A stretch of DNA of 64,000 bases from Bdellovibrionales bacterium (GCA_016713885.1 JADJOF010000001.1:1-64000), one strand, 5' to 3'. Counted from the stretch's first letter, positions 9,347 to 18,002 are shown. The notes: generated by a model not told the origin, from the sequence alone. Numbers and translations are program-made.

Positions 9347-10012
9347 CTATCGGCCTTTCAGCGCAGATTTCGCAATCGCTTTGGCAATTTCATCGGCACG
9401 CGAACGCCAGTAGCCGCGCATCGTCTCTTTCAATCGCGCCTCTCGCATACCCTCATGCGCAAAGACCAGCATGCAGCTTTCTTTGGGGCGTGCGACAAGA
9501 TGAACCTGAACGACTGTTGGCTTCGACCAGTCGGCCTCCTGCCACGATAGCCGAATTCGCTCCGGCGCCTTGATCGTCCTGATCTTGCCAAAAATTCCGC
9601 CATCAACGCCGAACGACTCATACTCGGCGCCTTTCTCAACGGTGATCGGCGCGAGCGGCCGAAGCCAAAGCCCCTGCCCCTCATCGCTGATCAACCACTT
9701 CCAAAGTTTTGGGCGCGCCATTGGAATCGACTTCGTCACCGAGACCGAGTACTCGCCCTTTTCATTCTGTCCTTCGATCTTTTTTCCGGCGTGATACTCA
9801 AAACCCAACGCCACACCCTGCTGCCACCACGGCGTTAGCTTGTAGCGTTTGGTTAAAAGCTCGACAGTCTCACGATGCGACCACGAACGCGCACCCGCTT
9901 TTTCAAGGATTGCAATCCACTGATCCCAGTTGCGACCAGTGCCCTTTTGAACGGACGCGCTGCTCACGCGTCCGATTTTATCGATCGTCTTTGTCGTTTT
10001 CTTGATCGCCAT
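9347..10012 (-). CDS. DUF4287-like plus SRPBCC (AHSA1-type) domain protein
   Basis: About 221 residues in two domains. Residues 1-75 match the helical DUF4287 type (SVQKGTGRNWDQWIAILEK, WSHRETVELL, LTPWWQQGVALGFE). The remainder is an AHSA1-type SRPBCC fold (SVTKSIPMARPKLWKWL, ERIRLSWQEADWSKPTVVQV, SCMLVFAHEGM). Such proteins bind hydrophobic ligands; no catalytic residues can be named. ATG 10012 is chosen, with an in-frame ATG at 10033 as alternative that would overlap the upstream gene. It follows the ThrRS-like gene, whose stop is at 10030, by 17 bases, so both may form one transcript. Confidence 0.8.
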   Translation of the reverse strand: MAIKKTTKTIDKIGRVSSASVQKGTGRNWDQWIAILEKAGARSWSHRETVELLTKRYKLTPWWQQGVALGFEYHAGKKIEGQNEKGEYSVSVTKSIPMARPKLWKWLISDEGQGLWLRPLAPITVEKGAEYESFGVDGGIFGKIRTIKAPERIRLSWQEADWSKPTVVQVHLVARPKESCMLVFAHEGMREARLKETMRGYWRSRADEIAKAIAKSALKGR

Positions 10013-10029
10013 AACATTTTTTATGGTCT

Positions 10030-11235
10030 TCAAACACCAAGATCAAGCGGTGGTCGCAATCTCTCTTCGAGTTTCACGAAAATCTCGTCGACGCCGCATT
10101 CGACCACCACGTCACGAAACTCAAGACCCACCCGCAAGCTCTCTCGTTCCTTTTGGCCAAGAACGACCCTTGCCACCGGCCGAAGCTTATGAAGCTCACG
10201 CAATCGTTTTCCAAGACTGCCAAGACTTCGATCGACCTGAACGCGCACGCCTTTCTGATGAAGCTCAGCCGCCAAAGCCTCCGCCAGCGAGCGCTCAGCC
10301 TCGCTCATCGGCAAAACCACGAGCTGCACCGGCGCAAGCCAACCCGGAAGGCGCCCTGCCGACATCTCAAGCAAGATCGCGACAAAGCGCTCGTGGCTCC
10401 CAAGCGGCGCACGATGAATGATCCATGGCCTCCGTCTTTCCCCACTCGATGACACAAACTCAAGACCGAATCGATCGGCCGAAAATAAGTCGAGCTGAAG
10501 ACTGGCGATCGATTCCTCTCGGCCATCGGCCAAGCGCATTTGCACATCGATCTTTGGACCGTAGAACGCGGCCTCGCCGACTGCCTCAATGTACGATAAC
10601 CCGCGATCCTTTAAGGCCTTGCGGAGCAACTCTTCACCAACGCTCCAAAGTGGATCGCCATTTTCGCTTTCAGAAAGCGAGAGTCGATAAGAGAACCCGC
10701 TCAGGCCAAGACGCCGATAGCACTCTTCGTGCAGATCGAGTACGTTCGCGATTTCAGCAAGCGCCTGATCGGGATCGATATAAATGTGCGCGTCGTTCTG
10801 ACAAAGACCCCTCACTCGACTTAAACCCCGAAGCGCACCACTGCGCTCGTGCCGATAGACTTGACCGTACTCGGCCAATCGAAGCGGCAACTCGCGATAG
10901 CTTCGCGGTCGACTCGCAAAAATTTTATGATGGTGCGGACAGTTCATCGGCCGAAGAAAAAACTCTTCGCCATCCGCGTGCATCGATGGATACATATCGT
11001 CTTGATAGAACTGCAAATGCCCTGACTTTTCATAGAGTGACCGCTTCGCAAGATGCGGACTGACGACGCGTTGATAGCCGCGCCGCCTTTCAAGCTCACG
11101 CATAAAGACCTCAAGCTGATCGCGAATAACCACTCCGTTCGGAAGCCAAATCGGAAGCCCCGCTCCAACCTCTGCATCAATAAAAAAGATCCCCATTTCA
11201 TCGGCAATCTGCCGATGATCCAATATATTCACCAT
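10030..11235 (-). CDS. thrS: Short threonyl-tRNA synthetase, catalytic and anticodon domains only
   Basis: About 401 residues against roughly 640 for a normal bacterial ThrRS. It begins at the catalytic core (NILDHRQIADEMGIFFIDAE) and lacks the TGS and the N2 editing domains. Class II motif 2 is YRHERSGALRGLSRVRG, followed by DAHIY; motif 3 is HRAPLGSHERF. The zinc ligands appear intact: Cys in MNCPHHH, His in DAHIY and His in IIHRAPLGS. The C-terminal anticodon-binding domain (VQLVVLPMSEAE to the end) is complete. ATG 11235 has GAGGT upstream at a good distance. Without editing it would not clear Ser-tRNA. It may be an accessory paralogue, for example for resistance or a biosynthetic use; that is inference. 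Confidence 0.88.
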   Translation of the reverse strand: MVNILDHRQIADEMGIFFIDAEVGAGLPIWLPNGVVIRDQLEVFMRELERRRGYQRVVSPHLAKRSLYEKSGHLQFYQDDMYPSMHADGEEFFLRPMNCPHHHKIFASRPRSYRELPLRLAEYGQVYRHERSGALRGLSRVRGLCQNDAHIYIDPDQALAEIANVLDLHEECYRRLGLSGFSYRLSLSESENGDPLWSVGEELLRKALKDRGLSYIEAVGEAAFYGPKIDVQMRLADGREESIASLQLDLFSADRFGLEFVSSSGERRRPWIIHRAPLGSHERFVAILLEMSAGRLPGWLAPVQLVVLPMSEAERSLAEALAAELHQKGVRVQVDRSLGSLGKRLRELHKLRPVARVVLGQKERESLRVGLEFRDVVVECGVDEIFVKLEERLRPPLDLGV

Positions 11236-11603
11236 GAACGTTACCTCGTTCGAAAGTTTTAAAACCTCAATAGAAACGTGATGTGTCTGCGCCCCACGTT
11301 GAGTGCGCAAGAATTTATAAACCCCTCACGGGGTGGTCGTGAGAATCGTCTGCGCGTAGAAAGAGGCAAGTCGATCCATAATGAACATACTCTGAGTATT
11401 CAACTTCAAGGGGCGAAAATAAAATTAGAAATTCTTCGGTGATCCATAAGTGCCATCGTCAACCACTCATACCTAACGCAAGTCTTTAGAGAAAAGACAC
11501 CTTATGGCACCACCGACGATTAGGATTAACTCTTTTTATTTATTTTTAAACGAGTTGTAGCCATTCGGATGCGCACCTAGGGTCAACGTAGAGGGATGTG
11601 ATT
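11236..11603. promoter_or_regulatory. Divergent intergenic region with long interrupted inverted repeat
   Basis: This roughly 370-base gap separates the ThrRS-like gene (minus) from the VanX-like gene (plus). It holds an interrupted inverted repeat with arms CGGTGATCCATAAG (11437-11450) and CTTATGGCACCACCG (11501-11515). These pair over five plus seven base pairs around a small internal loop. A nested hairpin GTCTTT/AAAGAC lies at 11482-11498. On the plus strand a T-rich stretch follows about 15-25 bases later. A near-palindrome ATACTC-T-GAGTAT lies near 11388-11400. The element could be a structured leader of the thrS transcript or a terminator-like structure; no known riboswitch is recognised. 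Confidence 0.45.
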
Positions 11604-12386
11604 ATGACTTCTTTAGCCGTTCTGACTATTCTGATGATGCCGATTTACCTAGGGTGGGCGCTTTGCCTACTCGCCCCCGTTCTTTTCCCGGCGATGATTC
11701 TCACCGTCGCTGGCAGCCACCGACTCTTTACTTATTCAAAACTACGAAAAGTTATTCAACGCCACAGCAAAACAATGACCGATGCGATGGTCACCGATGA
11801 CCAAAGCCCCATCGTTTCATTTGGCGAGTTCTTTCCTGCACTTCTGCTTAAACAAGAGCTGGTCGATGACGGTCCCGTGACCGGTCGCATGGATGTTGGC
11901 GACCGACTTCTTGTGGCGCAAGGATTTTTGCCAGAAGGCTTAAAGCTTCAAATCAATGAATGCTTTCGCTCAAACAACGACAATCTCAAGCTGATCAACG
12001 CCATCGGCAAAAAGCTACGCGAGGCAAAGCTTGGCCGCGCTGATGACCTGATTTTCTATGATTCGGTTCACACAACGCCCATTTTTGCCGACTCCGGCCA
12101 AAACACTGGAGGCTCGTGCGATATCACGCTGGTCGATATGGATGACCAAGAGATCAATCTTGGACTCAAGACGCTTGAATCTCTGGATTGGTTCGGTCGA
12201 ATGTCGCCCTCACACGAGACCAAAGAAATTCTCGCCAATCGCAGCATTCTCGCGACGGCGCTGGGACAGGCGGGATTTGTGAATTGTCCGCTCGAATGGT
12301 GGCGCTGGTCATATGGTGATCGCTATTGGTCAGTTGTGACCAACGCGAAAGCTGCGATCTACGGCGCCCTTCCGCGATCAGGTTAA
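11604..12386 (+). CDS. VanX-like (M15 D-Ala-D-Ala dipeptidase fold) protein lacking zinc histidines
   Basis: About 260 residues. Residues 1-36 are a hydrophobic membrane anchor. The rest follows the VanX layout: GDRLLVAQGFLPEGLKLQIN then ECFRS, equivalent to the DAYRP region, and NRSILATALGQAGFVN before EWW. In active enzymes the zinc site is SxHxxGxAxD plus EWWH. Here the first is SGQNTGGSCD, with Gln for His, and the second is EWWR, with Arg for His. The Asp (about 173) and the Glu (about 231) remain. It should therefore not bind zinc normally and is probably a pseudoenzyme or binding protein. ATG 11604 has GAGGG eight bases upstream. Its 3' end overlaps the convergent gene by four bases. 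Confidence 0.75.
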   Translation: MTSLAVLTILMMPIYLGWALCLLAPVLFPAMILTVAGSHRLFTYSKLRKVIQRHSKTMTDAMVTDDQSPIVSFGEFFPALLLKQELVDDGPVTGRMDVGDRLLVAQGFLPEGLKLQINECFRSNNDNLKLINAIGKKLREAKLGRADDLIFYDSVHTTPIFADSGQNTGGSCDITLVDMDDQEINLGLKTLESLDWFGRMSPSHETKEILANRSILATALGQAGFVNCPLEWWRWSYGDRYWSVVTNAKAAIYGALPRSG

Positions 12387-13390
12387 CGCCGGATGACCTT
12401 CGCCCGAAATTCCTTAGGCTGCATGACCCATTTCATGCCGCTGGGTGAGTTCTGTAGGGCGAAGGCTATATCGAAGACAATATCGAACTCGTTGTCACCA
12501 CGCGGTCCGCGGTCGTCACAGACCAGGAATGCCGAACTTCTCATCTGATACGTTCGCCAACCCACTCGCGAGTCGTCCCGTGTCGTCCATCTCATTTTGT
12601 AGAACCGATAGCCAATGACCGCTTGCTCAGCGCCACCCGCAACTAGGCACTTCAAATTCTTCTCGACCAAGCTGTTCAGTTCATAAAAACCGACACCGTC
12701 GGTTAGTCCTAAGCGACTCTGCGCCCCTTGCATATCGTCATCAGGCACGACATTGGAATGAAAAGCGTAGACGGCCACCGTCGCTGGAACCTGCATATCA
12801 TAGGTATCACCGAAAGTATCGACCTTCAGAATGTCCGCTTCTGTCATCGCAAAAACGCGAACCTTTGCGCCAATCAGATCAAGAAGCTGATGGTCCAAAA
12901 TGCCCTGATGGTGACCAAGCTCGTGAGTTAAAATCGAAACCGCCGTCCCGACATCGACGACCGATTGCACAAGCCCAACAGAGTTCGGCGCATAAAGCAT
13001 ATCCGTGTTGATATCGATCACATCACCAACGCGAGAATTCGTCACCGCTAGTCGCATTTGTCCGTCGATACGAAACCTCTCGGGATGCTCAGCTCCCGAC
13101 ATAAAATTCAAGGCAAGACCGGCCTTTCTTTCAAGAGGAAGTGCCTTGCGGATCATCTCAAAGACCTCGCGCTCGTGCTTATCGTTCAAACACGAGGGAA
13201 GGCTCGCCGTGCAGATCTCGTACAGGCGCTCAAGCGACGCAAATGCGAAATTAAAATTCTGTTCCGACAGACCTCCGCCATTGCCAACGACCGTACCTGG
13301 CCCTTTCGCAGCAAAGGCACTGCCGGCAAACAGCAAGGAACAGATTAACGCTTTACACTGGATTGAAACCTTACGCATGCGCATCTTCAT
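12383..13390 (-). CDS. Secreted putative zinc metalloprotein with HELGHHQGILDH motif
   Basis: About 330 residues with a signal peptide (ALICSLLFAGSAFAAK). The mature protein has a GNGGGLSEQNFNFAFASL start often seen in predatory-bacterial secreted proteins, and near residue 155 the motif HELGHHQGILDH. This fits HExxHxxGxxD or H, as in metzincin-like proteases where the third ligand is Asp or His. No clear Met-turn was identified. The upstream TIGR02147 gene overlaps its start by about 20 bases; regulators of this type commonly sit next to secreted proteins in Bdellovibrio-like genomes. Secretion and metal binding are likely, while protease activity is inferred. Confidence 0.72.
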   Translation of the reverse strand: MKMRMRKVSIQCKALICSLLFAGSAFAAKGPGTVVGNGGGLSEQNFNFAFASLERLYEICTASLPSCLNDKHEREVFEMIRKALPLERKAGLALNFMSGAEHPERFRIDGQMRLAVTNSRVGDVIDINTDMLYAPNSVGLVQSVVDVGTAVSILTHELGHHQGILDHQLLDLIGAKVRVFAMTEADILKVDTFGDTYDMQVPATVAVYAFHSNVVPDDDMQGAQSRLGLTDGVGFYELNSLVEKNLKCLVAGGAEQAVIGYRFYKMRWTTRDDSRVGWRTYQMRSSAFLVCDDRGPRGDNEFDIVFDIAFALQNSPSGMKWVMQPKEFRAKVIRR

Positions 13391-14124
13391 ACAATTCTGT
13401 CTTGAGCTCTTTGAATCGCCTCTTTGAAAGAGCCAAGGTGATGCTTTGAAATTCGCGATCGGCCACCGGCAAACTCAGCGACTCTGATGCATTCACGCAG
13501 GCCTGTCGGTGGATCTCTTGAACATTGAGGCTTCGAACCTCATCGGGAGTTCGCACCTGTTGAGCATTCAACAGCGTGTAGTTCTCATCATCAATACTCT
13601 GCAAAAAAACCCTGCGTCTCAAGAAAGCAAAGCGCTTTGCGAACATCTTGGCGCGATACCTTTTGACCCAGAGCCCAGTAAGCAGTCTCTGGATTCAACC
13701 GAAACCCGCGACAGGTCGCCATCTCGAGAATCACAAAGTTATACCATGCAAAATCAAGCCCCAGGATCCTCACCGGAGCGGCAGCCCCACCTGAGCGAGT
13801 CAGCGCATACATCTTTGCGATCAGCTGTCTCTTTTTTGCGATCGACTTTGCCTGGTTAAATCCGACAAGAAGCAAGAAGAACTCCTCGTCGGCGGCCTGA
13901 AGCGAAAGAAGTGATGCCACCTTCGCGGCCGACTGTGGCGTCAGGCTGCGCTCTCCACTCATCACCATTTGTAGATATCCTGGAGACGAGAATCCAGCGC
14001 GACTGGCCAACGCCCGAAGACTCAAGCGCGGTTGAACGCGAAGCTTCTCATCAAGAACATCGCGCAAGTATACGCGGTAGTCGGCGTAGCGATAGACACT
14101 GATGGCTGGCGTCTCTCTTTCCAT
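13371..14124 (-). pseudogene. TIGR02147-family regulator, frameshifted at a T7 run
   Basis: The family is known mainly from Bdellovibrio and Fibrobacter. It has an N-terminal HTH-like domain (YRVYLRDVLDEKLR, SLRALASRAGFSSPGYLQMV, SLTPQSAAKVASLLSL) and a C-terminal regulatory domain. The first segment ends at FLETQGFFAEY; the second begins in the next frame and carries LQSIDDENYTLL and REFQSITLALSKRRFKELKTELYE, the usual C-terminal block. On the coding strand the run TTTTTTT (complement of 13603-13609) would join both halves as ETQGFLQSIDDENY if it were six. The product would be about 250 residues. It precedes and overlaps the secreted metalloprotein gene, its likely target. Confidence 0.85.
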
Positions 14125-14159
14125 GACTCATCATTCGCAATTCATTTTTAAATGCCAAG

Positions 14160-15329
14160 CTAAAAGCCAACCAACACCTCGCGTGCGGGAGGGTGGCTGA
14201 GAAAATCGCGAGGGCTTGCCGACGGACCATAAGCGCCGGATTGCGAAATCACAATCAGATCTCCAACGCGAGCGGCAGCCAGCTCGGCATCTTCAGCCAA
14301 AACGTCAAGCGGCGTGCACAGCGGCCCGACAACCGTTACCACTTCTCGTGCACCTTCGCGCTTTTCTCCTAGAGAAACCGGATAGTTCCGTCGAAGCAAC
14401 TGCCCCAAGTTTCCGGTCGCCGCAAGGTGATGATTCATTCCGCCATCGACAACAAGATACGTCTTCCCGCGCGAGACCTTCTTATCGATCACTCTCGTGA
14501 TGTAGCGGCCCGCCTCACCCACCATATAGCGTCCAAGCTCGAGCACGACCTTGGCTTTTGGAAACTCTCCCTTTGCAGTGTGGACAAGCCTGTCCATGCT
14601 GTGACCAAGCTTTGGCAGATCAAATGGCTGATCGGTGTCAAAGTATGGAATCCCAATTCCGCCACCCAAATTGAGCAATGTCACCTCTTCTCGAAGTGCC
14701 GGTTCAATCAGTTCTCGAGCAAGATCCAGACACTTCCGCTGAGTCTCCGCCACCACCGATGCATTGAGGTTCTGCGATCCGACAAAAAAGTGAAAACCCT
14801 TAAACTGCAATCCGCTGGCCCTGATCTTTGCTATCAACTCGGGGCCCCTCTCAGCGTCGACGCCAAAGGGCTTGGGTCCACCGCTCATCTTCATCCCCGA
14901 GCCCTTTTGCTCAAAGTTCGGGTTGACCCGAATCGCGACACGAATCGGTCCAATGGACTCAGACAAATCAAGATCCATCAAGTCGTCCACTTCGCGAAAC
15001 GACTCGACATGAATCGTCACTCCGGCCGCGATCGCCTGCAGTAAATTCGTTTTTGATTTTGCAGGTCCTGCAAAACTAACGTTCTCGGGAATCGCACCAA
15101 AGTTTAAAACCGATTGCATCTCGCCAACCGAAGCGACATCAAAGCCATCGACAAGTGGGGCCAGGCACGCAACCACCGCCGGCATCGGATTCGCCTTCAC
15201 TGCATAGTGAAGCTCCAAATCCGATGGCAACTCAGAGCGAAGTTTTCGAACACGCTCTTTAATTAAATCACGATCATAAACATAGAGCGGCGTTCCTCCG
15301 GCCCTTTTAACGATTCTCTCAAGATCCAT
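14160..15329 (-). CDS. Type III fold PLP-dependent decarboxylase (LysA-like, exosortase-A-associated type)
   Basis: About 389 residues, an alanine-racemase-type barrel plus C-terminal domain as in diaminopimelate and ornithine decarboxylases. The PLP lysine is in LHYAVKANPMPAVV near residue 44. GGGIGIPYFD binds phosphate. The C-terminal active-site Cys is in VGPLCTPLDVLA, and the terminal block SGAYGPSASPRDFLSHP resembles the exosortase-A-associated decarboxylase family (TIGR03099 type) more than LysA. ATG 15329 overlaps the stop of the upstream ligase gene (15319), with GGAG ahead of it, so the two are coupled. It probably decarboxylates an amino acid that is free or carried on the nearby carrier protein; that is inference. 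Confidence 0.85.
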   Translation of the reverse strand: MDLERIVKRAGGTPLYVYDRDLIKERVRKLRSELPSDLELHYAVKANPMPAVVACLAPLVDGFDVASVGEMQSVLNFGAIPENVSFAGPAKSKTNLLQAIAAGVTIHVESFREVDDLMDLDLSESIGPIRVAIRVNPNFEQKGSGMKMSGGPKPFGVDAERGPELIAKIRASGLQFKGFHFFVGSQNLNASVVAETQRKCLDLARELIEPALREEVTLLNLGGGIGIPYFDTDQPFDLPKLGHSMDRLVHTAKGEFPKAKVVLELGRYMVGEAGRYITRVIDKKVSRGKTYLVVDGGMNHHLAATGNLGQLLRRNYPVSLGEKREGAREVVTVVGPLCTPLDVLAEDAELAAARVGDLIVISQSGAYGPSASPRDFLSHPPAREVLVGF

Positions 15330-16950
15330 ATTGCTCCGCCAAAAATTTGCGGTCGATTTTTCCGTTTGGATTTCGCGGGAGCGGAGAATCATGCCAATAC
15401 ACCTTGGATGGTACCATATAGAGCGGAAGTACGCGCCGACACTCCTTCACAAGCGACGTCTCCCCTAACGAGACTCCTCGCTTTGCATACACCACAGCAA
15501 CAATCGTCTGCCCCAGTATCTCGTGCGCTCGCCCAAACACTGCACACTCCGCGACGCCGTCGATTTGATAGAGCATCTCTTCAATCTCAGTGGGACTCAC
15601 GCGATAGCCCGAGGTCTTGATCATTTCATCGCGCCGACCAATGAAATAGAGAAAGCCCTCGCGGTCGCGGCGAACAACGTCTCCCGAGAATACGGCGATT
15701 TCGGGGAGCACGACTTCTTTCGGCCACGACGGCAATCCCAAGAGCGGCCGGCGAAAACGTTCGGCCGTCGCCTCCGGATTGTTCCAGTATCCCATCGCAA
15801 CCAACGCGCCTCGCTGTACAAGCTCGCCCGGCTCGTCATCGTCGCAGACTTCACCGTTCTCGCGCAGAACGAGAACCTCGGTATTCGGAATCGCGCGGCC
15901 AATTGAGTCGGGCCGTCGATCGACTTCGGCCGGCGGAAGATACGTCGCGCGGAATGCTTCGGTTAAGCCATACATCAAATACGGTTCGGCACCTGGAAAG
16001 TGCGCGCGGAGTCTCGTCAGTATCTCAAGCGGCATTCTCCCGCCCGTGTTGGCAAAGTACCGAAGACGAATGGAACCGTCATGGGGCCACTGAAGATCAG
16101 ACACTTGAATCCAAAGTGGAGGCACCGCCGTGATCCCAGTCACTCCGAAACGAATGACAGCGTCTTGAAACTCCTTTGGCAAAAGATAGTCGAGAAGCAC
16201 CACTTTCGCTCCGACGCTAAATGCCGTTGTCATCTGCGAGAACCCGGCATCAAACGAAAACGGCAACGCCGCTAAAATCACGTCGTCTTTGGTATTGCCC
16301 AGGTACTGTGCCACACTTCTCGCTCCAACCACCATATTGCGATGACTCAAGATCACGCCCTTTGGTCGCCCCGTGCTGCCCGACGTATAGAGAATCGCCA
16401 CCATATCAGAATCAAGATGTCGATCGAAGCCCGATGTCCCCCACGAGCTTCCGCCTTGAGAAGAAAACTCTGCCCACGGCAGCGCCACAGTCTTGAGTGA
16501 AGGCCGCTCTCCATCACCATTGACCAAAATCACCGCGCGCACCGACGGGCAGGTCGATTCAAAATCTTTCAGCAACGCAAGACGCTCTTGTGCCGTCACC
16601 ACAAACATAACTGAGCAGTCACTGATGATATGAAACACCTGCGCTGAACGAAGAGCCGGATTGATGGGAACAAACACGCCACCCTCCAACGCCGTACCAA
16701 AACTTGCGATCACAAACTCGATTCGCTTATTGAGAAAGATCCCAACTCGATCGCCACGACGAAGCCCCTGCCGCAGAAGGCCGGCCGCAAAGGCTTTGAT
16801 CTCGATCGCCAACTCTCGATATGTATATTCACGCTCTCCGTCCACCACCGCCGCGCGCTCTGGAAATCGCCGCGCTGATTGCAGAATCAAATCGGGCAAC
16901 AAGAAGGGCCAAAGATTTTCACTCACATCGCTCTCCAACTCGAGGTTCAA
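15319..16950 (-). CDS. AMP-forming acyl-CoA ligase / adenylation enzyme (exosortase-A-associated type)
   Basis: About 543 residues, a full ANL-superfamily enzyme. The P-loop-like motif is YTSGSTGRPKGV near 195. The adenine motif is YGLTEAFRATYLPP, the hinge is GRRDEMIKTSGYRVSP, and the C-terminal catalytic Lys is in NPNGKIDRK. The type resembles the ligase found beside the PLP decarboxylase in exosortase-A clusters (TIGR03098 type). It would activate a carboxylic or amino acid and load it onto the carrier protein encoded divergently at 17045. It overlaps and is coupled to the decarboxylase downstream. Substrate identity cannot be read from sequence alone. Confidence 0.87.
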   Translation of the reverse strand: MNLELESDVSENLWPFLLPDLILQSARRFPERAAVVDGEREYTYRELAIEIKAFAAGLLRQGLRRGDRVGIFLNKRIEFVIASFGTALEGGVFVPINPALRSAQVFHIISDCSVMFVVTAQERLALLKDFESTCPSVRAVILVNGDGERPSLKTVALPWAEFSSQGGSSWGTSGFDRHLDSDMVAILYTSGSTGRPKGVILSHRNMVVGARSVAQYLGNTKDDVILAALPFSFDAGFSQMTTAFSVGAKVVLLDYLLPKEFQDAVIRFGVTGITAVPPLWIQVSDLQWPHDGSIRLRYFANTGGRMPLEILTRLRAHFPGAEPYLMYGLTEAFRATYLPPAEVDRRPDSIGRAIPNTEVLVLRENGEVCDDDEPGELVQRGALVAMGYWNNPEATAERFRRPLLGLPSWPKEVVLPEIAVFSGDVVRRDREGFLYFIGRRDEMIKTSGYRVSPTEIEEMLYQIDGVAECAVFGRAHEILGQTIVAVVYAKRGVSLGETSLVKECRRVLPLYMVPSKVYWHDSPLPRNPNGKIDRKFLAEQYGS

Positions 16951-17044
16951 ATGAAAGGCCAGTTTTCAAAACGCGTTTTGACAGAGATGTTTCGCAGTCT
17001 TCACCCTGAAGCAGAAACGAACCCTCAACCGCGATTGGTGAAGA

Positions 17045-17299
17045 ATGAAAAATACCAAAGAGACATACCTTCAATTTATTCTGAATGAGCTTCGTCAAAC
17101 GTCCCCCATCGCACTGACCGAGAACACCTCAGTCTTAAAAAGTGGCATCCTTGACTCGATCGGACTCGTTGAACTTCTCGTGAATCTGCAAAAGCAATTC
17201 GGTATCCAGATTGATCTTGCCGACGTGAAGCGCGACTCCTTTGACACTCCTGAACTCATGGCCGAGTTCCTTTCGCATCACTTCGCTGAATCGCGCTGA
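17045..17299 (+). CDS. Free-standing acyl/peptidyl carrier protein
   Basis: 84 residues, the usual size of a single carrier domain. The phosphopantetheine attachment serine is in GILDSIGLVELLVNLQKQF (Ser near 38, DSIG for the classical DSL). It is followed by the acidic helix and FDTPELMAEFL. It stands divergent to the adenylation gene (94-base gap) and its 3' end overlaps the acyltransferase gene tail by 44 bases. The composition of the neighbourhood suggests that the ligase at 15319 charges it. It needs a phosphopantetheinyl transferase from elsewhere. Confidence 0.85.
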   Translation: MKNTKETYLQFILNELRQTSPIALTENTSVLKSGILDSIGLVELLVNLQKQFGIQIDLADVKRDSFDTPELMAEFLSHHFAESR

Positions 17300-18002
17300 G
17301 CCGTCGAACAAAAGTCGCCGGCGCTCCGGACCAGAACTCATCAGCGCCGACCTCGACACCCATTCCAACAAGCGACATCGCGTTCACCATCGCGCCAGAA
17401 CCAACACTGGCGCCCGGAAAAATCAGGGCGCGGCCACCAATAATCACGTTCGCATCAATTTGAATTTTTCGAATCACGAGCGTCATCCCGCTGCCAATGC
17501 GAATGATCGCGTGCGATGAAAGCTGAGCGCCCTGACCCAGAATCGTGTTCGCGCCAATCTCGACCAGGTGCGGATCTGTCAGTTCGCCAGAGACAATCGC
17601 ACCCGAACCGATCTTCGCCCCCATCAGTCGGTAGAACACCCCCTGAAGCGGCGACGGCAGAACCCGCGCCAAAAACAGTCCATTCAAATGAAAGAGACAG
17701 ATAAACCCGTAGAGATTCCACTTATAGATTTCACGCGGATGCTGGTCCGGAGTAAAAATGCCTTCGCGAATCGGAAAAAACACCCGCAGCAATTTTAGAA
17801 GAAGAAGTGCCTCAACGACCGTCGCAAGATAAAAGGCCAACACCAATAGCGCCCACTCGGTGTGCGGAAATGCGATCGACACCCGCCAAACCACAAGTGC
17901 GGCCACGGTCCAAACCAACCCCGCGATGATCGGCGTGTAGATGAAATCACGATACGAAAGAAATCTCAGATCGGCCTGCTTGGACATATCCCAATTGTCC
18001 AA
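17256..18002 (-). CDS. Membrane protein with left-handed beta-helix (hexapeptide) acyltransferase domain
   Basis: About 248 residues. Two or three transmembrane segments occupy residues 20-95 (PIIAGLVWTVAALVVW, ALLVLAFYLATVVEALLLL). After a linker (LPSPLQGVFYRLMGAKIGSGAIVSG) comes a run of hexapeptide repeats (IGANTILGQGAQL, IRIGSGMTLV, IDANVIIGGRALIFPGASVGSGAMV, VGMGVEVGADEFWSGAPA). Such proteins transfer acyl groups from CoA or a carrier protein. Location beside an adenylation enzyme and carrier protein suggests it is the condensing or transferring step of that set. It could also be a sugar O-acetyltransferase, as in polysaccharide loci. Confidence 0.8.
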   Translation of the reverse strand: MDNWDMSKQADLRFLSYRDFIYTPIIAGLVWTVAALVVWRVSIAFPHTEWALLVLAFYLATVVEALLLLKLLRVFFPIREGIFTPDQHPREIYKWNLYGFICLFHLNGLFLARVLPSPLQGVFYRLMGAKIGSGAIVSGELTDPHLVEIGANTILGQGAQLSSHAIIRIGSGMTLVIRKIQIDANVIIGGRALIFPGASVGSGAMVNAMSLVGMGVEVGADEFWSGAPATFVRRLSAIQRSDAKGTRP

